Source: a virus. Taken from it: a stretch of 24,895 nt of DNA. Each line of letters begins with the position of its first letter. The first letter of the stretch is position 1. Location: the IMG/VR virus record IMGVR_UViG_3300017772_000117, positions 1 through 24,895 of that record; one strand, written 5' to 3'. Shown piece after piece: positions 1-7,918 of the stretch. Under the pieces are notes generated by a model that did no database searches, was not told the DNA's origin, and saw only the letters and a list, made by a program, of their open reading frames with translations. Made by a program: the position numbers and the translations under genes.

Positions 1-1901
1 CCTATTGTGGTAGTCGCAGCCTCCCCTCTGCCGCCAGAAACTGATGCAACTGCACCATATGTACCGCCGGTTGTGTTTTGCTGTATCTCTACATGACTAA
101 AATCTGCATCTGAAGGGTTAGTCCAAGACAACACAACTGCATTAGATGCTGCGGTTTTTGAAAGTCCTGTAATTGCAGCAGGGGCAGTATCATCGCCTGA
201 AGCGGTTACATTTGCTGTAATGTAACTGCTCTTAACACCTAAATTATTAACTGCTCTGACTCTAACGTAGTATGTAGCGCCAGCAATAACTGGCTGTACT
301 TCGTAGGTTAAACCGTCAGTTACTGCGGTTTGATAAGGCGCGTTAAAAGTTGCCCATTCTACTTCGTATCTCTCAACATAGACATCTGCGCTAGCACCCC
401 AGCTAATAAGCAATTTCTCAACAGCTGTTCCATCTTCATTAATAAGTGTAGAAGTTGTAGCCGTTAAGCTACTGGGTGGCTGTGCCGTTGAACCATCATA
501 TAAATCTAGCTCGCCAGAAGCGAAAAAATCTTTTTCGTCTGAAGCATTCCAATTGTATATATCGGACGCGGTCTCTATTAACTCTAGGTTTACAATAATT
601 TGACCTGCATCAGAGAAAGACATCTGATAGCCTATCACTTCAAAAACCTTAAATGACCAGCCCATTTTTACGTTACTTACCATAACATTATCGCCAGCTT
701 TAAAGTTTAAAGCAGCTAGGTTGCAAGGTATGGTTACAGATGTTTGTTGCCTAGACTCGAACAGCGCTATTTTTGCAAGTCTCTGAGCTTGTGTATTGTT
801 GGTTACAAAGGGTAGCTGTAAATCCATATAGATGGGGTCGCCATCAGCAGCCGCATAAGTTGAGCTAATCTGTGCGGGGTAGTCGGACTTGATGTAGTTG
901 TTTTCTGCACTTATGTAAGTGCCTTTCACGCCGTTGTATAGCTGCCTTCTGCTTTGCTTTGTGCGCGTCTTAATGCTGCCTACAATATTACTTTCATCAA
1001 TTACTACAGATGAAGGGGACACATAAACCGCAGGCTTCATATAGTAAAATTTATTTGAATAGGTTAATTGACCACCCATGCATTTTAGCAGGTTGTTTAT
1101 ATTGGCTTTCCTGCTTCTATCGCTGCTCATAATGCCGTTGCAGGTATATCTTTTCTGATTGCCGCCAGCATCTAAAGCTACGGTTTCATCACACTTGCTA
1201 ACAGCAAAAGCCAATGAATCAGCATCTATTGAAGATGCCGGTTCGCCTAATCCGTACTTGGTATCTGTTAAATAATCTCTGATGCACAATGCAGGATTAT
1301 CAGAAAAAGCCGTAACACCAGTTGCAGGGTTTAAGACTTTTCTGCCTTCAATAATCGCCGAGATGTTAGGAATGCTGTTTAATTCTTCTGCGTCATATTT
1401 CAAACGCACATAGATGTAGGCGGTGTCTAACAGCTTGTGATTGCTTGTCCATTTTGTTGTGCGACTAACAAGAACAGAGTCAGCAGCTGTTTCGTTGCCG
1501 CGATGAATGCGAATATCTAGATATTGGTTCCAATTACCTTGATAAGCACCATCATCCCAAACCAGTTTTTCATTAACAAAAATCTTTCTGTAATCGTTAA
1601 TTTCATGTCCAGCAAATGCGACTACCATGTGCAGATACTTGTTATCGTCCCCAGTGGTGTCGGCAAATATAATTACACCGCCTGTCCTAACCGTTCCATA
1701 TATCAAAGGTCTTGGAGCCGCTGGCTCCTTTATCGTTTGGGTGCTTCCGTCCATACCTCCTGTGTCTGGAACCATGCCGTCCATGACGTACTTGCCAAGC
1801 CCTGCGCCTACAACAAATGCACCAGCTATAAGCAGCGCACTTGCCCCTAAAGCCGCAGCACCTGCCGCACCTGCTATACCAACTACTAACGAAACTGCCA
1901 T
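1..1901 (-). CDS. J-like tail tip / receptor-binding protein, partial (3' end beyond the left edge)
   Basis: Open minus-strand frame starting at ATG 1901 and running off the window, with 633 codons visible. The start is preceded by AGGTGA and follows directly after the stop of the GNAT gene. Residues 1-40 are hydrophobic and rich in Gly/Ala. Residues 64-75 read RPLIYGTVRTGG, the signature region of TipJ/J-type central tail-tip proteins. A beta-rich hub region follows, and from about residue 472 come fibronectin type III-like domains (one near 472-565, a second running past the edge), as in phage lambda J. In this family the protein forms the tail tip and contacts the host receptor, with the distal part deciding host range. 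Position as last gene of the tail block fits. The missing C-terminus would hold the specificity region. Confidence 0.88.
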   Translation of the reverse strand, partial: MAVSLVVGIAGAAGAAALGASALLIAGAFVVGAGLGKYVMDGMVPDTGGMDGSTQTIKEPAAPRPLIYGTVRTGGVIIFADTTGDDNKYLHMVVAFAGHEINDYRKIFVNEKLVWDDGAYQGNWNQYLDIRIHRGNETAADSVLVSRTTKWTSNHKLLDTAYIYVRLKYDAEELNSIPNISAIIEGRKVLNPATGVTAFSDNPALCIRDYLTDTKYGLGEPASSIDADSLAFAVSKCDETVALDAGGNQKRYTCNGIMSSDRSRKANINNLLKCMGGQLTYSNKFYYMKPAVYVSPSSVVIDESNIVGSIKTRTKQSRRQLYNGVKGTYISAENNYIKSDYPAQISSTYAAADGDPIYMDLQLPFVTNNTQAQRLAKIALFESRQQTSVTIPCNLAALNFKAGDNVMVSNVKMGWSFKVFEVIGYQMSFSDAGQIIVNLELIETASDIYNWNASDEKDFFASGELDLYDGSTAQPPSSLTATTSTLINEDGTAVEKLLISWGASADVYVERYEVEWATFNAPYQTAVTDGLTYEVQPVIAGATYYVRVRAVNNLGVKSSYITANVTASGDDTAPAAITGLSKTAASNAVVLSWTNPSDADFSHVEIQQNTTGGTYGAVASVSGGRGEAATTTI

Positions 1902-2357
1902 TTATTCACCTAAGTATTTTGTGTAGACTCGCTCGGCTAAATCATAGCCATTGCCAGTTAGTAAGCTGTCGAAAGGTACGGCCACTTTAGTGTTGATGGT
2001 AAGCATTGAAACACCGCATTCACGGCAATAATTCTCAGCATATTTTAGCAGTTTGTAACCAGTAGCCCCAGCCCTGCTGTCCGGCTTTACAAATATCACA
2101 TCATTAGTTGCAAAAAAGTGGTCTTTATAGTGGATGCTTTTATTTATTATCAAAACAAAATAGCCCACTAAAACGCCATCATTTCGCGCTGTGAATATTC
2201 GTAGTGCGCCACTTGCGTCAAGTCTTGCGTATTCCTTCCAGTCAGGATTGAGCTTAATCTTATCTTGGTACATTGCGACAAGCTCCCAATGCTGCTCAAG
2301 CAAAGGTTGTAGCTCGCGTTTAACTTTTGTTAGATTTTCAAGATGCAATGTAAGCAT
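1902..2357 (-). CDS. GNAT-family N-acetyltransferase in the tail-tip module
   Basis: 151 residues. The fold pattern is GNAT: a central strand DGVLVGYFVLII, then a strand NDVIFVKPDSR leading into SRAGATGYKLLKYAE, which matches the acyl-CoA-binding motif A (R/Q-x-x-G-x-G/A), and a C-terminal NGYDLAERVYTKYL. It overlaps the stop of the upstream tail-hub gene by one base and ends one base before the J-like start, so it is co-translated with tail-tip proteins. In related tail modules this slot usually holds an NlpC/P60 peptidase. GNAT proteins occur at tail genes in other phages, but the substrate is unknown. It may modify a tail protein or a host target. The family call is firm; the role is not. 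Confidence 0.8.
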   Translation of the reverse strand: MLTLHLENLTKVKRELQPLLEQHWELVAMYQDKIKLNPDWKEYARLDASGALRIFTARNDGVLVGYFVLIINKSIHYKDHFFATNDVIFVKPDSRAGATGYKLLKYAENYCRECGVSMLTINTKVAVPFDSLLTGNGYDLAERVYTKYLGE

Positions 2358-3364
2358 TATCTCGTATCCCTCATGCTCGTATCTCTCGCGCTGCCGCTAC
2401 TAGCAACACTGCTTGCTGGTGTAGCCCTTCCAAATATAATTTCTTTATCTTGCAAGCTGGCTACAAACTCAAAACCCTTGTCTGAAGGGTGGTCAATGCG
2501 CTGGTCATTATCAGTGAAACGGCGTACAAACTTTCTTTCAAAAGCAATCAGCTTGTTCTCTAGTGTTACATTGATGGTCGATTTGTCACCGCTATCTAGT
2601 ATGGTCATCACATCCATGAATCCCTCAAATATACTTACCGGCGATATGATGGGGTCACCAAGCTCATTCATTGCGCCTAAACTTATTGCCGCAGTTTTGC
2701 CTTGATAATCTTCATCTCTTGCAACTTGAACAAGTGAAGTTTTTACACCTGTCAAAGTTATAGATGTTCCATTTGCTTGCAATTCAGTAGACTCTTTAAT
2801 CTGATTGATTTTTAATAAATCGCCTAGACCTTGGTAAGTTTGTGTATTGTTTAACTTAATGCTTTTCACCGCCGCCGTGCCGCCGTAGCGACTGCGCACC
2901 ATTATCTGCGTGGTTGTCCCCAGTGCTGTAAACGTATATTGAAACGTGCCTGCCGAGATTCTTTGGTAGTAAAAGTAGTTGTCTGGCCCGACATACATAT
3001 CTCCAAGCCTTACCTCAACATCTGCTCCAGTATGCTCGACCGTCACAGTGTATTTCTTACCTGCAACTGTTGAAGTACTTTGATAAATGCCAGCCCTGTC
3101 ATTATAGCTGGGGCCAGTGAGATTGGCTTGACCTGTTGTATATGTGACAGATGAACCAGTGCCCAGTGCTTGGGTAGACCAGTTATTTAGATTAGAATCA
3201 AAGCTAGGATTTAAGTTAATGGGGTCTCCCACTGGAGAATCTAATTCCCCTAGGCCAGACCACATGTATATAGGACTGCTAAAATTCATATCTATCAAAT
3301 AGAAAGGTCTGACAACCTCTGCTAACGAAGCAGCACTCATTTCTGCTGATATATCTCTAGCCAT
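2357..3364 (-). CDS. Tail hub/minor tail protein (DUF2163-like position) with inserted carbohydrate-binding-like domain
   Basis: 335 residues. The N-terminus (PFYLIDMNFSSPIYMWSGLGEL, residues 20-41) and the C-terminal part from about 176 (TYQGLGDLLKI, then EDYQGKTAAISLG, FEGFMDVMTI, GFEFVASLQDKEI) resemble a widespread minor tail protein found just before the peptidase/J genes in marine and GTA-like tail modules. Between them, residues about 43-173 form a separate domain: NPSFDSNLNNW, GKKYTVTVEHTG, FTALGTTTQIMVRS. This is the pattern of a CBM4/9- or galactose-binding-like jelly roll. The protein most likely sits at the tail tip, with the insertion exposed for surface sugar binding. The stop overlaps the GNAT start by one base. 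Confidence 0.75.
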   Translation of the reverse strand: MARDISAEMSAASLAEVVRPFYLIDMNFSSPIYMWSGLGELDSPVGDPINLNPSFDSNLNNWSTQALGTGSSVTYTTGQANLTGPSYNDRAGIYQSTSTVAGKKYTVTVEHTGADVEVRLGDMYVGPDNYFYYQRISAGTFQYTFTALGTTTQIMVRSRYGGTAAVKSIKLNNTQTYQGLGDLLKINQIKESTELQANGTSITLTGVKTSLVQVARDEDYQGKTAAISLGAMNELGDPIISPVSIFEGFMDVMTILDSGDKSTINVTLENKLIAFERKFVRRFTDNDQRIDHPSDKGFEFVASLQDKEIIFGRATPASSVASSGSARDTSMRDTR

Positions 3365-3928
3365 TTATAAAGCCTCTACAAATGCAAAAGTGAAGCCATA
3401 CATAGACGCGGCGTTTGTTTTCCAGCCTATATCATTTGATGCCATGCGCCAAAGGCTCTTAGGGCTTGTGAAATCTAAAGCTGTGCCGCTCGCAACAGCA
3501 GTTCTTAACGGCGGCTGAAACTTTATAGGCGCGGTTCCTGATGCTTTATCTTCTGTGCAAATGTACAGATAATCTCCAAGCTGAAAGTATGTTCCGGCAA
3601 CAACAGAGGATGAGCCACTACTGCAATTAATCTGCTCTGCTCGAATAGCTGTTGTCCCGCTTGATGTAACAGTCTTGCCTGTAGTGGTAGTTAAGGGGTG
3701 ACCAAATGTGAACGTCCCTGATTGCCCTTTAAGAGCGACTATGAAAGCCTGTACCGAACGTGCCTCTGAGATGCTTAAAGGCGGTAAGGTAACCTCACAT
3801 TCCCATCTAGCACCCTGATGCTCGTAGACTTGCTGCTCATAAGAAAAAGGCGATTCACTTACTGCAACCGCCCTTTTCAATCTCATCTCTATATTTTGTA
3901 TCCCAACACTGGGAAATGCTAAAGGCAT
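3365..3928 (-). CDS. Minor tail protein (distal-tail/DUF2460-like position)
   Basis: 187 residues, lying between the tape measure and the tail hub with no intergenic space. An N-terminal strand set (WECEVTLPPLSISEARSVQ, residues about 42-60), then ALKGQSGTFTFGHP, is typical of small minor tail proteins encoded just after the tape measure. The middle is Ser/Thr/Gly rich (residues 80-115), and the C-terminus YGFTFAFVEAL is a strand reading as a tube-like fold. Known biology of this position (GTA gp12, distal tail proteins) suggests it connects the tail tube to the tip complex. No catalytic motif is visible. The structural role rests mainly on context. Confidence 0.65.
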   Translation of the reverse strand: MPLAFPSVGIQNIEMRLKRAVAVSESPFSYEQQVYEHQGARWECEVTLPPLSISEARSVQAFIVALKGQSGTFTFGHPLTTTTGKTVTSSGTTAIRAEQINCSSGSSSVVAGTYFQLGDYLYICTEDKASGTAPIKFQPPLRTAVASGTALDFTSPKSLWRMASNDIGWKTNAASMYGFTFAFVEAL

Positions 3929-3929
3929 T

Positions 3930-5723
3930 TTATGCTCCGATTATTGCTTGGCTATAGCTACCGCCGCGCTGTCTTGCGTCTGCTACTGCTCCCTTGGCTG
4001 CGTCTGCTATCTGCGGCAGTAAGTTTGCAACCTCTGCGCGAACTGTTTGGACTACGCCAGTAGATACGTTTATTGTCTGATTAATAATAACAGCTTGCCC
4101 GCCACCGCTTCTACGCAATCCACCGCCCTTAGTGTGGTCAATAACTGTCTCATTAGGGTGCAAGATAGCATTAAAGCCACCCTTGCCATCAACGCCGCCA
4201 GTACGTGACCCATGCCCTGTAAAACCACCACCGTCAAAAGACTGTGAGCGAATGCTTGAAACTTGCGCTAAACCGCCAGCAACAACAGCCGCAGCCATTG
4301 CAAAGTTAATCGGTGGCGGGTAAGCAGCCATGGCCTTAGTTGCGCCCTCATAGGTAGACATAACAGCCTTGCCAATACTCGCGGCTTTCTGTATAGCAAA
4401 CAGCTTCTTGCTTTGCCCCTTAGTTGCTGATAGTTCCTTGCTCATATTTGTCAGCACATTCTTGGTCTTGTCTGCGTTATTCATTGCGTCAAACTTAGCT
4501 AAGTCAGCTGCACCCTCTTTTTGCAACTGCTGAGTGTAATTGTTACTCGCTTGAATCGTTTGGTTAGCAGTCGTTACTGTTTCAGGTAAAGTTGTTATTT
4601 TTTCTTTTAAAGAATCAATCTGCGCAATAGCTCCGCTAAAATCTATTAGCTTCATCTCTGCGGTTTCTTCTTCCATCAATCGGAGCTGCTCAATTAAACC
4701 AGCCCTTTCTTCTTCAAGCTGTGCAAGCAGTCCTGTGTCTAATTTAACACCATGCTGTGCAGCCTGCCCCATGCCGCGCATTCTCGCGCTAATATCATCA
4801 ATGCTGGCTGCTAGTTGCTGTTGTACCTCGGGGGGGAAGAAGCGCTGCAATGCTCCATAAACTTTGTTAGCAACCTTAATTACAGTATTGGCAAACTCTT
4901 GCGCGCCTTTAATGGCTCTAGATAATCCTTCAAGGAATCCAGTAGCCAGAGCCTGACCTACTCCGTTAATGCCCTCTTTAGTGCTTGCCATCTTCAGAAT
5001 AAAGGCAGTCAAAGTCTCCGTTACTGCTGTAATCGCGGGCGCAAGCGCAACAGCAAACTGGTCTTTTAAGCCTTTAACTATTGAAAATAAATCTGATAAA
5101 GCATCGTTTGCAGTTTCAGCTCCAGCAGCAGCAGAGCTAGACATAACTATTCCTAACGCCTCAGCCCTGCCAAATAACTCTTCCATGCCCTTTTCGCCAA
5201 GAGCCAAAGTATTTACAAGGGCGGCACCTTCACTATCAAACAGCTTAAAAGCTAATCTAAGTTTGTCGCTGTCATTTTCGACATTAGAAAAAGCCTCTGA
5301 TAGAGCTTGCATTTGTTTATCTAGCGGCAGTTGTTGCAACTTCTTTGCGTTTAGACCAAGCTCTGCAATAGCTGCTTTAGCCTCACCAGTTCCCGCAGCA
5401 GCTTCCGCAGTACGTCTGGTAAATCTTTGCATAGCCATGTCAAGAGTATTAGCTTCAACTCCTGTTATAGATGCAGCATAACGTAGCTTAGATAATGCTT
5501 CAGTTGTCGTGCCAATTTTCGCAGATGTTTTTGCAAGTGCATCGGCAGAATTAAGAGAGCTTTTAACAAGATAGCCAAAGCCAGCAGCACCAGCCACACC
5601 AACCAAAGCAGTTCTCATGCTAAAGATAGATGACGTTATAGATTTTAGTCCGCTGGTAACAGACTTAAATCCTTTAGACGTTTTATCAATAGCTGATATT
5701 GTAATTCTAGCTGCTGCTGCCAT
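3930..5723 (-). CDS. Tape measure protein
   Basis: 597 residues, the longest complete gene here. The N-terminus (ITISAIDKTSKGFKSVTSG) is the usual start of phage tape measures. A hydrophobic stretch around residues 35-55 precedes helical Ala/Ser/Lys-rich sequence, and long coiled-coil segments follow near residues 335-420. The C-terminal part has the common tape-measure tail QKAASIGKAVMSTYEGATKA, then Gly-rich FDGGGFTGHGSRTGG and LHPNETVIDH. Tape measures set tail length at about 0.15 nm per residue, which would give a tail near 90 nm; this is inference from length only. The start at 5723 lies inside the frameshifted extension of the chaperone gene, overlapping it by 17 bases, the classical G-GT-H arrangement. 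Confidence 0.93.
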   Translation of the reverse strand: MAAAARITISAIDKTSKGFKSVTSGLKSITSSIFSMRTALVGVAGAAGFGYLVKSSLNSADALAKTSAKIGTTTEALSKLRYAASITGVEANTLDMAMQRFTRRTAEAAAGTGEAKAAIAELGLNAKKLQQLPLDKQMQALSEAFSNVENDSDKLRLAFKLFDSEGAALVNTLALGEKGMEELFGRAEALGIVMSSSAAAGAETANDALSDLFSIVKGLKDQFAVALAPAITAVTETLTAFILKMASTKEGINGVGQALATGFLEGLSRAIKGAQEFANTVIKVANKVYGALQRFFPPEVQQQLAASIDDISARMRGMGQAAQHGVKLDTGLLAQLEEERAGLIEQLRLMEEETAEMKLIDFSGAIAQIDSLKEKITTLPETVTTANQTIQASNNYTQQLQKEGAADLAKFDAMNNADKTKNVLTNMSKELSATKGQSKKLFAIQKAASIGKAVMSTYEGATKAMAAYPPPINFAMAAAVVAGGLAQVSSIRSQSFDGGGFTGHGSRTGGVDGKGGFNAILHPNETVIDHTKGGGLRRSGGGQAVIINQTINVSTGVVQTVRAEVANLLPQIADAAKGAVADARQRGGSYSQAIIGA

Positions 5724-6206
5724 CTTGTTCGCCTTTTAAATAGTAGTAAGCCATCCACTCATTGAACTCTGATAGGCTCATCTGTTCAGCTTCTGATATT
5801 GTCATATTAAGCCTCTCAGCCAAGGTAATTAAATTAAACCTAGACTGAGAGGATTTTAGTTTTTTAGCGCATCTTCCCGCGTTTCCACCATAGCAAACAT
5901 CTGGTTGGCAATTTCACTAATTACAGTAGTTTCTTCGCCCATTAAATCAATCTTATCCTCACCAGATGTGAACAGCTTTTCACCATCTTCGCTTTGCGCT
6001 TTCATCACAATCAAGTCAACCATTGCACCAATAGTTGTGTTCTCTAAAAAATCTGGGTGCTTTTTCTGTAACTCATTCAGATCGTAACAGGTAATAGCCC
6101 CACAAAATAACTTGAAGGGCTTACCCTTTTCATCTGACCAAGCTGGAACTAAAACTTCACGCTTGATTGCTTTTCTTCTGTTTCTTAGTTCTTTCGCTAA
6201 TCCCAT
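5707..6206 (-). CDS. Tail assembly chaperone, -1 frameshift fusion (G-T type), 166 residues
   Basis: Product of a predicted -1 ribosomal frameshift at 5859-5865 in the 116-codon gene that starts at 6206. After the slip, 50 further codons (CTA AAA TCC onward) end at TAG 5707-5709. The extension includes LAERLNMTISEAEQMSLSEF and the motif EFNEWMAYYYLKG, close to the El-EW-AYY pattern of known T-domains of tail chaperones. This frame has no ATG at its beginning and is not otherwise covered by a gene, so translation by frameshift explains the gap between chaperone and tape measure. The fusion would recruit the tape measure during tail assembly and be absent from mature virions. Confidence 0.82.
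5812..5852 (-). promoter_or_regulatory. Frameshift-stimulating RNA hairpin
   Basis: Minus-strand RNA arms CCTCTCAG and CTGAGAGG are perfectly complementary (8 bp). The stem continues through a T-G wobble, a C-G pair, one T-T mismatch and four more pairs (AGGT/ACCT), closing an 11-base AT loop. Spacing from the end of the slippery heptamer is 6 bases (TAAAAT), in the range seen for stimulatory structures. The hairpin lies wholly inside the T-extension coding sequence. Confidence 0.75.
5856..6206 (-). CDS. Tail assembly chaperone, short form (G type)
   Basis: 116 residues in frame 0, ending at TAA 5856-5858 immediately after the slippery heptamer. Sequence features include MGLAKELRNRRKAIKREVLV and a C-terminal helical region (VISEIANQMFAMVETREDALKN). 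It lies between the tail tube gene and the tape measure, the invariant position of G/GT chaperones in siphophages. The abundant short form is thought to bind the tape measure together with the rarer extended form. The start ATG has an upstream GGAGAAATTGC, a good ribosome binding site. Confidence 0.85.
   Translation of the reverse strand: MGLAKELRNRRKAIKREVLVPAWSDEKGKPFKLFCGAITCYDLNELQKKHPDFLENTTIGAMVDLIVMKAQSEDGEKLFTSGEDKIDLMGEETTVISEIANQMFAMVETREDALKN
5859..5865 (-). promoter_or_regulatory. -1 ribosomal frameshift slippery heptamer A AAA AAC
   Basis: On the minus strand the last frame-0 codons read CTA AAA AAC TAA. The heptamer A AAA AAC matches X XXY YYZ exactly in the zero frame. It stands directly before the stop codon and six bases before a long hairpin. 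Slipping back one base opens a 50-codon frame with tail-chaperone features, so the site very likely works in the translation of the fusion. Confidence 0.85.
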
Positions 6207-6231
6207 TGCAATTTCTCCTGTTGTAGTGGGG

Positions 6232-6633
6232 TTATGCTGTTGCTTCTGTTACTGCGCCGTTCACCTGAATAGCAAAGCTGGCTTCAACCATGCCGTCAAA
6301 AGAGGCAGTGATTGACTTGCTAGTTACTAATCCAGTGGCAGTGTAATACTTCTCGCCACTGCCAGTGCCAGTAGGATAGATTTCAACATCAAGAGAGCTA
6401 CGCGCATCAATAACTAGCTGCTGTGTGTCTGTGTCATCCCAGTAGCACTCAAGAGAAATAGTGCTTGTTTCAAGTCCTGACTTGTAAGTACGCGCAACAT
6501 CACCCATTGCGCTATCTTCGATTGTATCGGCAGAGCTTTCGATTGTGTAAGAGCGAACTTCACCAACAACGGCAACAGAAGTTCCTGCAACCTGTAGTTT
6601 AACAACGCCGCTAGAGCCTGTATTTGTAGCCAT
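6232..6633 (-). CDS. Major tail (tube) protein
   Basis: 133 residues. Pattern of a tail tube protein: GVVKLQVAGTSVAVVGEVRSYTIE, then DTIEDSAMGDVARTYKSGL, then TISLECYWDDTDTQQ, and YYTATGLVTSKSITASFDGM near the C-terminus. This order (strand, a Gly/Asp-rich loop with MGD, strands ending in a substitution-effect style motif) is typical of small siphophage tube proteins. Located between tail terminator and tail chaperone, as expected. Hundreds of copies would be needed, and the gene has its own ribosome binding site (AGGTGATATAA before ATG 6633). Confidence 0.88.
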   Translation of the reverse strand: MATNTGSSGVVKLQVAGTSVAVVGEVRSYTIESSADTIEDSAMGDVARTYKSGLETSTISLECYWDDTDTQQLVIDARSSLDVEIYPTGTGSGEKYYTATGLVTSKSITASFDGMVEASFAIQVNGAVTEATA

Positions 6634-6648
6634 TTATATCACCTTTAG

Positions 6649-7086
6649 TTAAGTTGTGCCGCGAGTGTATTCATATACAACGCGAACAGTTAGAATCACA
6701 CCGCCGACAGGTTCAATAGAACCTTCATCGACTTCAATGTTTATTAGCTGGGTGTCCAGCGCGTAACCGCCTCTAGTGCGGTCAAGTTCCAAGCCTTCTT
6801 CAATGGCTTCGATTATGTTGTTTCTTGCTTCGTCAATTATACCTGACTTTACAAAGCAGACCATCTCATAGTTGATGCTTGCCATACGGCTACCCATAGA
6901 GCCGCCAATAGAGCTATCTTCTCTATCCTCTCCAGCAGTCCTAACCAGTACGGCTGGAAACTGCGCGTTAGATAGCTTCTGGAAATCAAAAGGCTCTCTA
7001 GTTGCCATCTTGATGCGGGTCGGCTGGATAACGCTATCTCTTAGCGTATCGACTATATTGTTTGCAATGCTTTCTCTAACGCTCAT
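6649..7086 (-). CDS. Tail terminator / tail completion protein
   Basis: 145 residues. MSVRESIANNIVDTLRDS at the start and FPAVLVRTAGEDRED followed by NYEMVCFVKSG, then EAIEEGLELDRTRGG and GGVILTVRVVYEYTRG at the end match the alternating helix-strand plan of gpU-like or DUF3168-like terminators. Start overlaps the stop of the upstream neck gene (ATGA). Position before the tube gene supports a role in capping the tail tube at the head end. There is no catalytic motif. Confidence 0.75.
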   Translation of the reverse strand: MSVRESIANNIVDTLRDSVIQPTRIKMATREPFDFQKLSNAQFPAVLVRTAGEDREDSSIGGSMGSRMASINYEMVCFVKSGIIDEARNNIIEAIEEGLELDRTRGGYALDTQLINIEVDEGSIEPVGGVILTVRVVYEYTRGTT

Positions 7087-7505
7087 TTTATAAACCTTTC
7101 AAAAGACTTAGTTAGCTCACCTTGCTCATCTCGACTAAATCCGAAAAAAGGCCGAATAGAATTGTTGCCAGATGCTTTGCCAGATTCTTCTCTGCCTCGA
7201 AAGAATATGACTGCGCGTTTATAGTTAGCTTTGCTTGTCATTGCCGCCAGCATCTTACCGCTCATGGTAAGGTTAGGAGTTAGCGTCCTGCCTTTCTTAG
7301 ACCTAAACTTAGAATACTTTTCTGAGTAAGGTTTGAACGCGCCATCCTTATAGCCTTTCCCAGACTTTGTTCTATCTAGGATTATATTAATTCCTATCTG
7401 CGCAACGCGAAACAGAGCCGATTTATATTTGGCCGTAATCTCTTTGCGTAGCTTTCTCGGCAAGCTAGACAAGTCTCTAGGGCTAACATCTAAACGCACA
7501 TTCAT
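7083..7505 (-). CDS. HK97 gp10-like neck / virion morphogenesis protein
   Basis: 140 residues, strongly basic. Includes LRKEITAKYKSALFRVAQIGINII, then FKPYSEKYSKFRSKKGR, a phrase typical of Mu gpG/HK97 gp10-type proteins, then LTMSGKMLAAM and RPFFGFSRDEQGELTKSFERF at the C-terminus. The family takes part in head-tail joining or tail completion. The gene overlaps both neighbours (TAATG with the connector gene, ATGA with the tail terminator), so it belongs to one translation unit. Confidence 0.75.
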   Translation of the reverse strand: MNVRLDVSPRDLSSLPRKLRKEITAKYKSALFRVAQIGINIILDRTKSGKGYKDGAFKPYSEKYSKFRSKKGRTLTPNLTMSGKMLAAMTSKANYKRAVIFFRGREESGKASGNNSIRPFFGFSRDEQGELTKSFERFIK

Positions 7506-7918
7506 TAGCGAACTAACCTGCCTGAGTTAATAGGCTCTTTCTCTTTGTCCGTTACAGTGCCATCACCGTCAGCGTCATAGTCAACGCCATCGCGAAACAC
7601 TGCTTCTATCTCCTCGCCGTAGCGAGACTTGTAGAAATCAATCATGCCAAGGAATCGGTCATTATCTACCCAGTTGGTCAGCTTTGGCAGAGCGTACTTC
7701 CAGAGTACAAGGTAAACACTGCATCGAGTCCACTGGCTGTCTGTTAGCTTGCTAGGTACTAGCTCACCACTATAGCCGCGCTTGTCCCACCAATCGGCGC
7801 GTATCTTGCGCTCTATGTCGGCTTGCGCTCTTGCGTGTTCTTCACTAAAGGAATCAATGCCAAGATTAAGAATATCTGGAACCATCTCCATCAGGTCTGC
7901 GTCTGTACTAAATGCCAT
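7505..7918 (-). CDS. Head-tail connector (adaptor) with a C-terminal EF-hand-like loop
   Basis: 137 residues from ATG 7918, chosen because its TAATG overlap with the upstream stop and the AAGGTG eight bases before fit better than a GTG at 7924. The helical body (MVPDILNLGIDSFSEEHARAQADIERKIRADWW and WTRCSVYLVLWKYALPKLT, in pieces) resembles small gp6-like adaptors that sit under the portal. Residues about 115-126 read DADGDGTVTDKE, a complete EF-hand calcium loop (D-x-D-x-D-G-x-V-x-x-x-E). The function is assigned by position and helical pattern; calcium binding is inference. Confidence 0.65.
   Translation of the reverse strand: MAFSTDADLMEMVPDILNLGIDSFSEEHARAQADIERKIRADWWDKRGYSGELVPSKLTDSQWTRCSVYLVLWKYALPKLTNWVDNDRFLGMIDFYKSRYGEEIEAVFRDGVDYDADGDGTVTDKEKEPINSGRLVR

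Noticed and set aside
4969-5481. 170-codon plus-strand open frame
   Set aside because: Lies fully opposite the tape measure gene, has no ribosome site or promoter, and its low-complexity Ser/Ala content mirrors the other strand.
5724-5855. Non-coding gap between chaperone and tape measure
   Set aside because: Explained by the -1 frameshift extension, which stays open until 5707.
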